Source: Anaeramoeba flamelloides (lineage: Eukaryota; Metamonada; Anaeramoebidae). Taken from it: 64,000 nt of DNA. The stretch covers positions 6,262,001 to 6,326,000 of the forward strand of contig JANTQA010000029.1 of assembly GCA_027625915.1 (NCBI GenBank). Reading direction: 5' to 3'. Positions 11,601 through 24,439 of this stretch are shown in pieces. The first letter of the stretch is position 1. Each line of letters opens with the position of its first letter. The notes below the pieces were generated by a model. That model saw only the letters and a program-made list of their open reading frames with translations, ran no database searches and was not told where the DNA came from. Made by a program: the position numbers and the translations under genes.

Positions 11601-12519
11601 TTATCCCAGGCCCCCTTTTCAATATTTTACCCCAAAATCTATTTTTCCAAAAATAGAAAAATGACTTTCTCAATAATAGCTAATATTTGTTCAGAAAAAT
11701 TCCTTTCTTGGAAACTCGGATTTCCAACAAATATATTTTGACTTTGTGTATCCATTATTTAAAGTGGGTGTTTATAAGAAAAAATTCATAACAAGGTTTT
11801 TAGGGAATTTTTGGGTTTAAATTGTCCCTTCCTTTTCCTCATTATTCTTAGACACAGATTGAATTGTCATCAAAGAAAGTTGAAATTCTTTACTTCGATT
11901 TCATAAATTAAGATATCTTTTTTCCCCTTTATTATTGGAAATACCAGTAAATAATCTAAATTGGATTAATTATCATCTTTTTTAACCCCACAATTACAGT
12001 ATTTTGAAATACACAGATCAATGATCTTTCTCAAAATAGAATTTTGCCATTAATACTTTAAAAGATTTACAAAACTGAGAAAATATTTTGCTTTTTTTTG
12101 GTTTCTGAGTATTGGGTGTTGGTCTTTTAAACAGCTCAAGTGATTTAAATATCTCTTACAGAAGAGTTTTCTTTCCAATAACAAAGCAAAAAAAATTAGA
12201 AATTCTAAAAGAGAAAAAAATTATTGTGATAATTTTTTTGTATAATTGTTATCAAAAAAAAAGTTTTTTGTGATATTTGAGCAAAACCCAAGAGTAAATA
12301 TATTTGAAAAATGAAAATAGACTGTTTTGAATCCAACCGAATTACTGTCTCAATTTAAAGTTAAATTTCGTCAAATCTCATGTTGTAATATGTCCAACAT
12401 AAATTGTATTTCTTCAAATGTTTGATATAAGAGTTCACAAATTTAATCAAAGACTCAATCATAAAATAACACTGTCTCAGTTTTCCAACTCTTTTAGACG
12501 ATTTTTTTTTCATTTAGAG

Positions 12520-13012
12520 CAGTGAAAAAAATACCGGACATGAAAAAAATCCCGGACAAGATTTTTAATTGTGAATATTAGTCAAATTATTATGTAATTT
12601 CAGCTATTTACAATCAAATTCCTTTTTTTAAGAATCGAACTTTTTCAATTATAACCCCCCCACTTATTAGAATGATGATTGGTGAAATCACACTTGTTCA
12701 AAACACCATTCAATCAATCAAAAAACAAGAAGAAAAATTATCGTTTTCCAAACTCTAGTAAACCTCAATAAAACTGGATTGTTTTTCAAAAAAAGTTGAT
12801 CAACCTTAGGCTATCAAACAATTACCCAAGTATTCTAGAGACACCTTACTTTGATGAACTTTAGGTAGGTTTATTACTAATCTCATAAAAAAATTGGTTA
12901 TTATTAATAAGGATTTCATTTAAATTAGACAAACACACAATAATTTTACTAATATTCACAATTAAAAATCTTGTCCGGGATTTTTTTCATGTCCGGTATT
13001 TTTTTCCCTACT
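12520..13012 (+). repeat. MITE with 75-bp inverted ends containing CCGGACATG
   Basis: The left end AATACCGGACATGAAAAAAA and the right end are near-exact inverted copies running about 75 bp to TTGTGAATATTAG. The total is about 490 bp with no coding frame. It is more intact than its relative at 11240-11600. The outermost bases (GCAGTG on the left, TAGTAGGG read inward on the right) differ slightly, so exact borders are uncertain. Confidence 0.75.
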
Positions 13013-15198
13013 ATACTTTTTGTTTTAATTGTTTTTTACACAATAATTTTTGTCTTTTTTTGAAATAATTTGAGAAACAAACTTATTGTAACACAAAAAG
13101 TATCTGATTTTTTGCCTTTATTCTAACTTGGATTAAAAACTCTAAATACAAATTCTTTCATCTATAATACCTTCAATTACCATGAAGTGACAAGATATTA
13201 AAAGGCTCAAGTAAAATCAAAAATTTTGCTCAATTCTGTTAAATTAGAAGAAAGCTAACTGCGTTTTTTTTTAATTCAAATAACAACCTAAAATTTAACA
13301 ATTTTTTGATTATTTCAAATTAAAAAAAATCGAATCGCCAAATGGGGTTCTTTTACGGAGTTGACTCTCTTTTCAAAACTAAAATAAAAAAAAATCTGAT
13401 TTCTTAAAAATTCAACTGTATTAAAAATTTTGAAAATATTTTTTGTATTTACAAGTCAAAAGCAAACAAAGAATAGGACTAACTTCAACTTTAAGAAAAA
13501 ATTACGTTTTGCTAAAAAGTACAACGATCTATTTTTCTAAACTAACTAAATTTTCTCTCGAGAATCCTCAGGAATCGCTATAAATTTCCTTTTGATACCT
13601 TGATATAAAAAAATTTTTACAACAATTATTTTTCTCTTTTCGAATTTCTAATTTTATTTTCTTTGGAATGGGAAGAGAAAACATTGCCTGATGCGAAATT
13701 TAAATATCGATGTCATTTGTTCAAGGGTTTCTCAGTTTCAATTTGGTTAGTGATAATACCAACCGAAACCTTATCTTGAGGAGTTTTTAGATACAAATTG
13801 AAAATTTATTTTTGAAAAAAAGAAAAAAAATCATATCTTTTTTTTGTCCATCTTATGTGTTTTGTGTCTTCAAAAAAAATTGCCACTTAAACAAAAACAA
13901 ACTTTAAAACCACAATTCAATTCCATACTCAAAGCACATTGAGCTAAAAATTATTATTTTTTATGAAAAAGTGTTCAAATACAATAGCAAAATTAAATCA
14001 AAAATTGTTCATCCTTTACATTTTAAATACCAAAAACCTTTCAAATTTGATTTTTAGATGGTGGTTTTGGTTTCCAATAATTCAACTCAAATAACAATTC
14101 AAACAAACCCTTCAAATAAAACGAATGTTTTTAAATTTTGTTTTCAAATTTCCCAAACTAAAAAAAAATATATTTGGGATGAATTTTGAATAACACCAAA
14201 CGGATTTCCAAAACTGGACAAGTAATCAAATTCTTTTTTATACTATAAGGGTCTTGTTATCTTACAACATTCCATAAATATAAAAATTCAAAATTTTTTG
14301 TAAAATTTTTAGTTTTTTTTCATTTCGAAGAACAAAAACAATTTTACTAAAAGTCGAAGATCTTCAAGGAGAACAAAGTTGCAAACCGACTAAATTAATC
14401 TCAAAATTTTTATAATTTTTACGAATTTACAAAGATTGATTCAAAAAAAGGCTAATAATTAATTTTTTTATTTTAAAGAAAAGAAGAACCCGAGAAATTC
14501 GACTCAAAAAAAAGACTTTATAAAAATTTTGTTTTATAAAAAAAAATCTTTTTGGCTTTTAAAGAAAAAAATTCGCATTTTCCTTTTTATTTTACTTAAT
14601 ACTAATTTTTGTAAAAAAGAGAATTTTCAAAAATAAATAAATCAATAATTTAAGAAATAGATCCATTTTAATTTTTTAGTGTATAACTGTTGATTCGATC
14701 TGACTCTGAAAAAATTTTCGTGCAATTTTTTTTTTTCTTTTATAATAAAGTCTCAAATAAATAGAAAAGAAATAATTTTTCTTCATTTTCAAAGATTAAA
14801 ATCCGTTTAGAACTGTTTCAAAATCTCTGTGAGATTTGAATAATAATTCTTATTCATCCGAATGATTTAATACTTGATTCAAAAAAAAAAATGATATTTT
14901 AAAAACTAATAAATTCAAATTTAAAAGAATATTTTGTTTGTTTAAAAAAAAATAGTTTTTTTTTGAGAAAGTTTTTTTAATATAAAAAAAGTATTGAATC
15001 TGAAAGTGATTATACTTAGTATATTGGTCTCACACAAATTATATGTATTTTTTTTTTTTTTTAATCAAAGAAAGATAAAACAGAATGACGCAAGAGGAAT
15101 GACTGAGTTTAATATCATAAATTTTAGGGTTGTTACAATTCCAAAAAACTAACAGGTTGGTAAAAATCAAATCATATAAATCATTTTTTTCTGGGCTT

Positions 15199-18100
15199 AT
15201 GGCGAAAAAAAAATATTCCTTCATTTGTAATTTCTCTTTATTGATAATAATATTTTTGGTTTTCTTCCTCCAAAAAACAACAACTTTAAAAGACAAAACT
15301 AATATATTTGATTGTAGAAAGGAAGGGAATGCACAAAAACAAAATAACCTAAAATCAATACAAATCGAAACCAAAAAACTGAAATTCCGCTTTGAAAAAG
15401 AATTTTATTGTGTAGACTTTCATCAACAGGCAAAAACAAAAGAAAAAGTAAAAACACAGAAACAAGAACAAAAAGAACAAAAGACACAAGAACAGGAACA
15501 CGAAAAGAATCAACAACTTGGGCAAAATAATTTAAATTGTACCTTTAAAATCTGGATCTCAAAAAAAAAAAAAATCAGTTTTCGAAAAGAAAAATGTAAA
15601 AAAGAATTAATTATTTATGAAAAAAATATAGAAAAATTTCGGAAAAACCCAAATAATCGAAAAGCAAATCTCAAAATTGTTGAATATAAAAATATTTTGT
15701 GTGGTGTTGATCAGTATTTTGAAATCAACAAAGAAACCAACAATATGAAAAGTAACTTCAATTTCACCAATTTTAAACAAATCAAGAATTTATTTATAAA
15801 CTACGAAATTCCAAGAGGATTGGAACCGAGAATTGAACAAACAACTAACAGTCTAATTTTCACAAGCAAATCAAACAAAAGTCTCATTTATTTACAGGAG
15901 TCTCGGCCTTTCATTTATAATTCTCACCAAACGACTTGTCAGGGAAAATATAATCTGATCCAAAATGGAAAAAATCATTTTTCTGTTCAATACCATGTCC
16001 CAAAAAGCTTTCTCAATGATCAAAAAGCCCAAACCAAAAACACAAAAACAAACACGAACAGGAAAACAAACACCAATAAAACCAACCACCAGAGTGATGT
16101 CAAATGGATCTTGATTGATCCAGAATACAGAACCTACATTGGCGGTGTAAGCTATGATAGAGCAACTGGTACGAAATATGATCAGAACAGTAATGTTTAT
16201 GCGCTAGGTGTGACGCAGAGTAGTGGGTTTCCAGTTGTTGGTTCCACTGTCTATAACCCTGATTATTCAGGAGGGCTAAACTCTGATATCGCTATTATCA
16301 AAACAAAGAATGGATCAAATTTGCTATGGTCGACGTACATATGCAAGGTCGGTCAAAACTTTTTCAAATATAGTGGCTTATCGGTTGATCCATCTGATAA
16401 CCAAGCAATTATTAGCGGAACAACTCAATTTCCCGAGTTCTTTCCGACAACTTCAAACGCATGGCAAAACAATTCAAAGAATTGCGATCAGAATTGTCCG
16501 TATGGCCAAGCAGGACTCATTTTGAAAATCAACAAAAACGGAACCGATCTAGTGTTTTCAACCTTAATCTGTGGCTATGGAGAAGGGTGCACGTATGTTT
16601 CAAGTCATGAAATTATTTATGATGCTGAAGAAGAAACGAACTATGGTGATAGTTATTCAATCTATTTCCTTGGCGTTACAAACGGTACACAATTCCCAGG
16701 GTATGGCTTGACAAACGACAATTTCAAATGTGAGTCAAAAAACTATGGCTTTGATTATATTTTTGGCAAGATCTCAAACGATGGCTCACAATTATTGCAA
16801 ACCAAATGTATCGGGGGAACTAACCGTGAGTATCTTTGGAAGCATGGTCTCAAGGTTGATAAGGACTATTTAGTTTTCCAGGCATTCACATTTTCAATGG
16901 ATTTCCCTGTGACGACGGGGGCCTTCCAACAGACAAAGCCAACAAATTTCGATTACTACATCTGTGTCGTGGGGCAACTCAATATCACCACGTTTGAATT
17001 GATATGGGCGTCATATTTAGGCGGCAACAACAGTGATTTGGGCGATACCATTAGGACGGATTCCAACCAAGACATTTGGATTGGCGGTCGGGCAAGATCT
17101 TTGGACTTCCCTGTCACCGCAGATGCCTACCAACAGACACACACGGCCGACGAGCTGGGTGATTGCTTTTTGACCAAAATTTCCAAAGACGGTAAGAGTT
17201 TACTCTATTCAACATTCCTCGGAACACTACCGAATGCCGCTCAAGATGAGCCCAATTTGTCTGATTTACGGATCGATAAGAATAACGATCAAATCTTATT
17301 ATTAGTCGGCCTCGGAATTTTTCAGGACACAAGCGTTCAGAAAACAAAAAACTATGGAAACGACTCATTTTTATTCTACTTCAATTACACAAGCAATGAA
17401 TTTCTAAAATATTACACATATGGTGGCTGGGCAATTAGCGTGGATATTTTAAATAATGAAATTGATACCTTTGTTTTAACTGGGAGGTCGTTGGTTGATG
17501 AACTAATTACATCTAACGATGCCTTCCAAAAAGCAGGCAGTGGGAGTTCTGATTTTTTATTAAGTGGGACGCTGTTTGGCTGCCAAATGGGGTATTATTC
17601 CGAAGACGACCAATTTGAAAGTTGCTATAGCTGCCCGCAGGGAACATTTAACGCAGAGATAAATCAGATATCAAAAGATAATTGCACAGAATGCGAGCCT
17701 GGGTTTTATAATGATAAAAATGGGGCGACTCAATGTAAAAAATGTATACAGGGGACATATTCCTCACAAATGGGGCAGCCACAATGTGAAGAGTGCCCCG
17801 CGGGTGCATATCAACCGAATGAACAAGCAACCTTTTGCTATACCTGCACCAGAGGGACATACAATCCCGATCAAGGATCAGCATCGGTGTCAAGCTGTAT
17901 GAATTGCAGCGTTGGTACCTATGGGCTAAAAGAAGCTGCGACGAGCTATCAAGACACGTGCAGAGACTGCCCCCTGGGCACCTATAATGATGAAGAAGGA
18001 AGATCTATTTGTAAGGATTGCCCAATAAGCTTTTATAATGAAGACACTGGCTCCGTAGATATAGGAGAGTGTCGGGAATGCCCAAAGGGAACATTCAGTG

Positions 18101-20037
18101 CAGACACGGCATTAAAATCTTTATCAGACTGTTTGAAATGCCCAGAAAATAAAATGTCATCATCTATAAATTCCACGAGCTGTGAATATTGCCCCATAGG
18201 ATACGAAACAAATTCAAATCAAGACGATTGTATTCAATGCCAAAAGGGATATTACAAAAATAAAACAGATATTAGCTGCACTCCCTGCGAAGAAAATTAT
18301 TTTAATAACAACGAAGGGATGACTTTTTGTTTAAAATGCGCCATTGATGATATTTGTTTAGGGGGCAACGAATGTAACATTGGGAGAGATCCAGATAGCT
18401 TTTGTTCACAGTGCATAATTGGATATTATTTGAAAAATGGCGAATGTAAAAAATGCGGAGCCAATTGGATTTGGAGTCTTTGGATCGCTTTTATTTTATT
18501 AGTAATTTTCCTGGTTATCAAATATAAAAAAAAAATCCAAAAGGTATTACTATTAAAAAAAAACCCAATATTTGAAATATATTTGACATTTTTTCAATTA
18601 TTGGCAACAATTTTATCAATGAACATGACGTGGGATAACAATTATATAGATACCACGATAATCGCGGCCATATCTTTATTTAATATGGACATTGCAACAA
18701 TCATTACTCCAGATTGTTACCAAAACTGGGATTTTTATTCAAAATATTTAATTATGGTATTGGTTCCTATTTTCTTATTCGGATCAATTTGCCTGTTTTA
18801 TTTATTCCTAAAAGTAATTCGTTTTATAAATACCAATTTTTTTTTAATAAGTGAAAAAATTGACAATATTAATTTTGAAAAGTTAAATATCAAAATTTTT
18901 TATTTTATAACATTGTGTTGCCGATATTTATATCTCCCAGAAACTATTATTACAAGTATACCCTTCCAAAAAACATGGCAAGCTGCTCTAAATAAATACA
19001 CTTTAAATTATTATCCCAATATTTCCACAGATGATGAGAAATATCAAAAATTTTATCCTTGGTTTGTATTTTTTTTAATCATTTATATGGTACTCATCCC
19101 AATTGTCTTTCTTATTATTTTGATTTTGTCGAAAAAAAATAATTTCAATGATTTCTGGAGAAAGCGGTTTGGGTGGCTATGGGAATTTTATAAACCAAAA
19201 CGATTCTATTGGGAAATATTCAAAATCATTTTTAAATTTTTGATGATAATAACACCAATACTCATATCCACTTCAAACCATTTAACCCTAGTTTTGGTTA
19301 TTTTATTGTTAATAACCCTAATTATGATTATTCTAATTTTAATTTTGAAACCTTATCCTAGAATAATCCCCTTTGATAAGGAAGGGAGAATATATAAATC
19401 TTTCTGGGAAAAAATATCACCAGAAGATCTAATCACAATTGGTCTATATTTGGTATTAATAGCAACCATATCTTCAAACATTGAACAATTGAAAAATATT
19501 TTTTATTTATTTTTAAATCCTATCGGAATTATTTTGGCATTTATGGGAACCAGAAAAAATTTAAAAGAAATGTGGTACAAACAAAAAAATACAAAATTAA
19601 ACCGTAATGGTGATGATGGGATAAATGAACCAAGAATGAAAAAATTTAGTTTTGTTGTTGGTGAAAACCCAAATTTGGGTGATCATGTGAAAAAATTATC
19701 TGATAACAAGAAAAAAATTAATAAAAAACAAAATAATCTTTCAACAACTTCAAGTTCCAACACTGATTCTTCCTCAAATTCTTCTTCAAATTTTGATTCT
19801 AGGGATAATGATAATGAAAATGATATTGAATTAAATGAAAAAAAAAATAGTGATGTGGAATTAAAAAATGTTAAGATTAAAATTAATTCAATAGGACAGC
19901 AAAAAATCAAAAAATTGAAAAAAGAAAATGAAAAATTAAAGTTAATAATTAGTGAATTAGTTGATGGAAAGGAGAAAAGTAATAAGGAAATTATTGCTTT
20001 GAAAAAGAAATTATCGAATTTTGAAGAAGAAAAATAA
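15199..20037 (+). CDS. large surface protein: SBBP beta-propeller, Cys-rich repeats, multi-pass membrane domain, coiled coil
   Basis: Starting at the first in-frame ATG (15199), the product is 1612 residues; the frame is open upstream but without another ATG. Residues 11-25 are a hydrophobic signal or anchor, followed by a Lys/Gln-rich spacer. Residues 302-792 hold about six SBBP-type beta-propeller blades, with recurring patterns such as DFPVTTGAFQQT and YLGGNNSD. Residues 795-1087 are ephrin-receptor/GCC2-GCC3-like Cys repeats (CxxCPxGTYN). From 1089 to about 1450 there are roughly nine membrane helices. The tail is Ser/Asp-rich and ends in a charged coiled coil (about 1557-1612). The layout suggests a large extracellular sensor or adhesion head on a polytopic membrane core, with a cytosolic dimerisation tail. 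The ligand is unknown. Similar propeller plus Cys-rich plus multi-pass proteins are expanded in free-living anaerobic protists. No intron is evident. Confidence 0.85.
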   Translation: MAKKKYSFICNFSLLIIIFLVFFLQKTTTLKDKTNIFDCRKEGNAQKQNNLKSIQIETKKLKFRFEKEFYCVDFHQQAKTKEKVKTQKQEQKEQKTQEQEHEKNQQLGQNNLNCTFKIWISKKKKISFRKEKCKKELIIYEKNIEKFRKNPNNRKANLKIVEYKNILCGVDQYFEINKETNNMKSNFNFTNFKQIKNLFINYEIPRGLEPRIEQTTNSLIFTSKSNKSLIYLQESRPFIYNSHQTTCQGKYNLIQNGKNHFSVQYHVPKSFLNDQKAQTKNTKTNTNRKTNTNKTNHQSDVKWILIDPEYRTYIGGVSYDRATGTKYDQNSNVYALGVTQSSGFPVVGSTVYNPDYSGGLNSDIAIIKTKNGSNLLWSTYICKVGQNFFKYSGLSVDPSDNQAIISGTTQFPEFFPTTSNAWQNNSKNCDQNCPYGQAGLILKINKNGTDLVFSTLICGYGEGCTYVSSHEIIYDAEEETNYGDSYSIYFLGVTNGTQFPGYGLTNDNFKCESKNYGFDYIFGKISNDGSQLLQTKCIGGTNREYLWKHGLKVDKDYLVFQAFTFSMDFPVTTGAFQQTKPTNFDYYICVVGQLNITTFELIWASYLGGNNSDLGDTIRTDSNQDIWIGGRARSLDFPVTADAYQQTHTADELGDCFLTKISKDGKSLLYSTFLGTLPNAAQDEPNLSDLRIDKNNDQILLLVGLGIFQDTSVQKTKNYGNDSFLFYFNYTSNEFLKYYTYGGWAISVDILNNEIDTFVLTGRSLVDELITSNDAFQKAGSGSSDFLLSGTLFGCQMGYYSEDDQFESCYSCPQGTFNAEINQISKDNCTECEPGFYNDKNGATQCKKCIQGTYSSQMGQPQCEECPAGAYQPNEQATFCYTCTRGTYNPDQGSASVSSCMNCSVGTYGLKEAATSYQDTCRDCPLGTYNDEEGRSICKDCPISFYNEDTGSVDIGECRECPKGTFSADTALKSLSDCLKCPENKMSSSINSTSCEYCPIGYETNSNQDDCIQCQKGYYKNKTDISCTPCEENYFNNNEGMTFCLKCAIDDICLGGNECNIGRDPDSFCSQCIIGYYLKNGECKKCGANWIWSLWIAFILLVIFLVIKYKKKIQKVLLLKKNPIFEIYLTFFQLLATILSMNMTWDNNYIDTTIIAAISLFNMDIATIITPDCYQNWDFYSKYLIMVLVPIFLFGSICLFYLFLKVIRFINTNFFLISEKIDNINFEKLNIKIFYFITLCCRYLYLPETIITSIPFQKTWQAALNKYTLNYYPNISTDDEKYQKFYPWFVFFLIIYMVLIPIVFLIILILSKKNNFNDFWRKRFGWLWEFYKPKRFYWEIFKIIFKFLMIITPILISTSNHLTLVLVILLLITLIMIILILILKPYPRIIPFDKEGRIYKSFWEKISPEDLITIGLYLVLIATISSNIEQLKNIFYLFLNPIGIILAFMGTRKNLKEMWYKQKNTKLNRNGDDGINEPRMKKFSFVVGENPNLGDHVKKLSDNKKKINKKQNNLSTTSSSNTDSSSNSSSNFDSRDNDNENDIELNEKKNSDVELKNVKIKINSIGQQKIKKLKKENEKLKLIISELVDGKEKSNKEIIALKKKLSNFEEEK

Positions 20038-20959
20038 TTTTTTTTATTCTTAATGTTTTCTTGAATCTTTTTCACCCATTTCTTCAAATAAAACATTTAT
20101 TAATAAATCTCCACTTTTTATCAATTCATTTAAAATATGTTTAAATCAAAATTATTTGAAGAGTAGGTACTAGCTTTGTTTTAATTCTTACAAAATATAA
20201 GATATCAAGAATAATGAACATAACAAATTTCTTTTTTTTTTTTTTTTTTTTTTTTACTTTTTCTGAAATTTTCAAATATATATTAGAACCCAATTTATCT
20301 CTTAGTACCACAGATTGATCCAATTTTTTTCAAATTTAGAATATAAGATTTAAAAATGATAATTATACGCTAATACATTTATTTTATTATTTATCTGTAA
20401 TCTAAATTTGAATTATTATAAAAAGCAAAAATAGTTCAAAGATAAATAAATTATGTAATTGTATTTTTTTTTGATCTTTAAAAGAAAAATAAATATTTTA
20501 CTTTAGGAATATTTTTTTAAAAAATTTTTTTTTTAGAGTATTTAAAAAAAGTAATTAGAACCACAATAAACATATGTTATTTAATTATTGATAAAATATT
20601 TTTGTTAATTATTTGATAAAAAGAATTCATTAAAAAAACAAATTACTTTGAAATTTTTATTTTTTTTCTTTCGACAAATTTTTAATAAATATTAAATCAA
20701 GGGAAAAATGAAATATAATTTAATTAAGTAAAAATTACTAGTTAAATAAGAATAATTTTCTATAAATTTATAATATTATAGAAAATAATTGAAAAAACCC
20801 CAAAAAAATAACAATTGTATATTAATTTCATTTATACAATGGAATTACACCAATAAAAACTTTTTTAATAGATATAGTAATTACTCTAAATTTTAAATAT
20901 ATATATAAATCAATTTTTAAATATTCTTCAAAGATAATGAAAAAATATTCTTAATCATT

Positions 20960-20964
<5 letters not shown>

Positions 20965-20997
<33 letters not shown>
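20965..20997. repeat. (AT)n microsatellite
   Basis: About 16 uninterrupted AT units. Confidence 0.9.
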
Positions 20998-21001
<4 letters not shown>

Positions 21002-22355
21002 CATTTATTTTACCGTTATTACAAAGTTTATTTCACCTAGAAAACAAAAATTCCACATTAAAAGAAATAAGTTATAATTAGATTGAGAATTTTATTCAAA
21101 ATGGTATGTATGAAAAGTTTCTAATTCTAAAAACCATATTTAATACCAAAAATAATTTCTATTTTTATTAAACGATTAAATGAAAACCCCCGATTCAATA
21201 CAAATAAAAGAAAAAAAAAAAAAAACAATAGAAAGGCTATAACGAAATAAGAACAAAAAAAAATAAAATTTTTATAATTAATCTTAAAAATAATTTTCAA
21301 GAAAATTTTACAGGGATCTTTTATAGAATTTAACCAATCCCATCTAACATATTATTCAATTAGTAGACCAATAAAGCAATCTATCAAATAAAAAATAAAC
21401 AGTTATTTTTTTACTTTATCAATAACACATTTTTTTTTTTGAGATCAAGTTTAAATAAATAAAAATGTATAACGGAATGATATATACAAAAATAACACTT
21501 TTTTACGTACTTGATTATTTCATTGGACCTTTTATATGCTAGAATCACTAAAAAATATTTATAAAGATTAAATTTGATTAATTTAGATAAAATTAATTGT
21601 AATTTTTCTAAATTCCCGAAGAATTTTCCTGATATTTAGTTTAAGAATATTTGAAGGGGTTATACTTCTTATTTTGTAAATTTAAAGAAGCTAATTTTCA
21701 CCTTTTTTCAAAACTCAGAAAATTATAAAGTACTAGTTTTTGATTTAAATTATGTGTTTGATGATAAATATAAATCAAATACAAGTATTTTTTTAAGAAC
21801 AGATTTACAAATTATTTCAAATTTTTGAATAAGCACTAAAAAAATATTTATGGTAAATCACCAATTTAAACTCTTTTAATCCCTATTTTATGATTTTAAA
21901 TAAAAAATAAATTATTGTCAAGTTGAAAGGGCCTTTTTATATATCACGGATGTTTCTATATTATCAACAAATCATTTAAATTTAGATGTTTGAGAAACCA
22001 AAATGGTGTTTGTTACGATTATAATGATAAAATATTATTCTGTTTCTCCATTTTTTCTTTTGATTTCTTATTAATCCTCATAAAATAAAATAAAAACTTT
22101 TTTAATTTGTAATATTTTTGATTCACGATCTAGTAAAATTATTTTTTTTTTAAAAAAATAATTCTTATTAGATAATTTTTCACTTTTTAATCATTTCATT
22201 TCGTGTAAAAATTATTGGTTAATAGGATATTTTGGATCAAGAATTATTTTTTAAAGATATTTTAAAATTTTAGTTAAACAATCAATGAACCAGTATCTAT
22301 TAAGATTATTTTTGAAAATAATAATAAATAATTTGAAAATTTTTCTTGACAGTTA

Positions 22356-22553
22356 CAGTCAGTTTCACTTTTAAGGCACAAAATTTCGACGAAATTTAAG
22401 GCACAAAAAAAAATCTCAAATTAAAGCACAAAATTCAAATTCTAGTAAAATAATTTGTAAAAATTAAAATTCCAAATTTTGTGCCTTGTTTTGAAATTTT
22501 TTTTGTGCCTTAAATTTCGTTGAAAGTTTGTGCCTTAAAAGTGAAACTGACTG
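22356..22553 (+). repeat. palindromic MITE (CAGTCAGTTTCACTTTTAAG family), copy 3
   Basis: 198 bp, flanked by TA. The ends CAGTCAGTTTCACTTTTAAG and CTTAAAAGTGAAACTGACTG are perfect complements. It has the best preserved ends of the five copies and the same orientation as copy 1. Confidence 0.9.
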
Positions 22554-22689
22554 TAATGGTTTATTTTATTATATTTCAATTGTATTTTAAATCTGATAAA
22601 TAGCTTTCAGATGTGAATTGAATTATTTTGTATATGAAACACTTATTAATCGATATAAAATGGAACAAATATTTTTTTTTTGATTTTCC

Positions 22690-22965
22690 CTTAGGTTTTC
22701 TTGAGTTTTTTGTTTATTTGTGAAGTTTTCTAAGTTTTTTTTACTTTTTGAAATAAACCGAAAATTTTTTGAATTATCTGTTTATTTCAAAAATTAAAAA
22801 AAACCTAACGAAAATCGATAGATTTTACAAATAAAAGAGAAAACCCAAAGAAAACCTTGGACACTTCCTGTTAGGCTTTTTTTAATTTCTGAAATTAAAG
22901 TATAAATTTTAATAATTTTGAGTTTATTTCAAAAAGTAAAAAAACCTACCCAAATACCTTTATAT
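22690..22965. repeat. inverted-repeat segment around TTTGAAATAAACCGAAAATT
   Basis: Blocks TTACTTTTTGAAATAAACC and TTTATTTCAAAAAGTAAAAA recur in opposite orientation at the two sides, with AACCTAACG-type motifs. A fragment with the same TTTTTGAAATAAACCGAAAA core occurs near 63752. Copy number and borders are unclear. Confidence 0.45.
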
Positions 22966-24439
22966 TATAGGGAATTTAAAAGAATAGATTATAATTCAAA
23001 GATATTTTACTCAATTTTTTTGAATTGAGAATAATTGAGAACTTGAATATTTATCTTGTGTATTTTTCCCCATATTTCATTTTTAGTATATGAATAGATA
23101 TTTTGAGAACCATGTATTATTATCCTTTCAAGTAAATATCTGAAAGTTTAATTAAAAAAAAAAGTCATTGTACATTTATTTAAAAATTTTATCCACAAAA
23201 TATACATTTTTTTTCTTGACTAAGGATTTTTAAAAATCGTAGTACTGCTAATAACAATAAACACAACAGCCCTAAAAATTTTCAAGTTATGGGGTGTTGG
23301 CTATAATCTAAATAAACTTTATTACTATGGAAATGTTAATGAAAGTAATTGTTTTATCTTTCTCATATTTTTAATTGTTTTTTTTTTTCTTCTCATCATC
23401 AGGAGACACTTTTTTGAAGTTTTTTTGAAATTAAACTAGTTATTAATCTCGGTAAATGAACTAAATAGTACACTATTTGAATTGACATTTTCTATGAATA
23501 CTTTAAGTATTTTTTTTTTTTTATGTAATGATTTCTAAAGTAAGAAATATAAATTAGTTGTGGAAATCTATTTGTTTTCTCTTTTCATTCTCTATGAGGA
23601 AAAAAATAAATTCTGAAAATTAAAGTTAGCTAAAATCACAAAATTTATATCACTTATACACCTTTTATTAATAACTTTTTTTAAAAGTTATGATAATTTT
23701 ATGTTGTTAAGAAAGGAGGGATATTGGACTCATTAAGATTCGAATACCAGCTTTTTTAAAATATTTAACTTTTGAAAAAAGCAAATATTTTTAGGGTATT
23801 TTATTATTGAAATTGGGTATAACGAATGAACTTTATATTGATTTTTAAAAATGAATAAATAATAAATTTTAAAACAATTTATAGAAAAAAAAAGAGGAAA
23901 TAGATGGTTCGGTGATATTAATATTCTAACGATAATAACAAATAATTCGCTTTAACATCAAAAAAACTCGATTAGCCCTACTTGATTATGAATAATTATA
24001 AAATAGCAATATCCCATAATATATCCATAAAATAAAGAAAAAATTATTTTTTTGAAATCTTTGAAAAAATCTTGACTTTTATACACTTTTCCCCTTTAAA
24101 AATGTTAATAAGTGTTTACAACGGGTGATGGATTGTCTTCAATTATTTAAAAGTGTTCAAAGATATAAAACTTTATAAACAGAATAAGAATGTTTGTAGT
24201 GGTAACAAATTGGTTTTTCTTTTCATTTTTTTATGAAATAAAAAATTTCCTAAGAAATTTATAATCAAATCAATAATAACCCATTTCAGTAATATACCTG
24301 GATATAAAATAGATGTTTTTTTTAAAAATGCTGTTATAACCCTTACAATTTTAAATAACCAAAAGGAAGAAGGTGGAAACAATCCTTCTTATTGGTGATC
24401 GATGAAAAAAAAAACTTTAAACTCGAGTAATGATTTCTA

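Larger units (their letters stand above)
4554..15198. other. 10.6 kb gene desert with small inverted-repeat elements
   Basis: No supportable gene. All open frames are under 90 codons and fall in homopolymer-rich or microsatellite sequence. The region holds AT microsatellites, a C/CA tract, an interrupted MITE (6263-8335), a pair of TA-flanked MITEs (10106-10495), two members of a CCGGACAT-ended family (11240-13012) and one copy of another dispersed repeat (8615-8830). The segment 13013-15198 shows no clear repeat or gene. Confidence 0.6.

Noticed and set aside
15130-15198. Upstream extension of the large surface protein
   Set aside because: The open frame reaches back to a TTG at 15130, but the first ATG is at 15199, immediately before the signal-like hydrophobic stretch.
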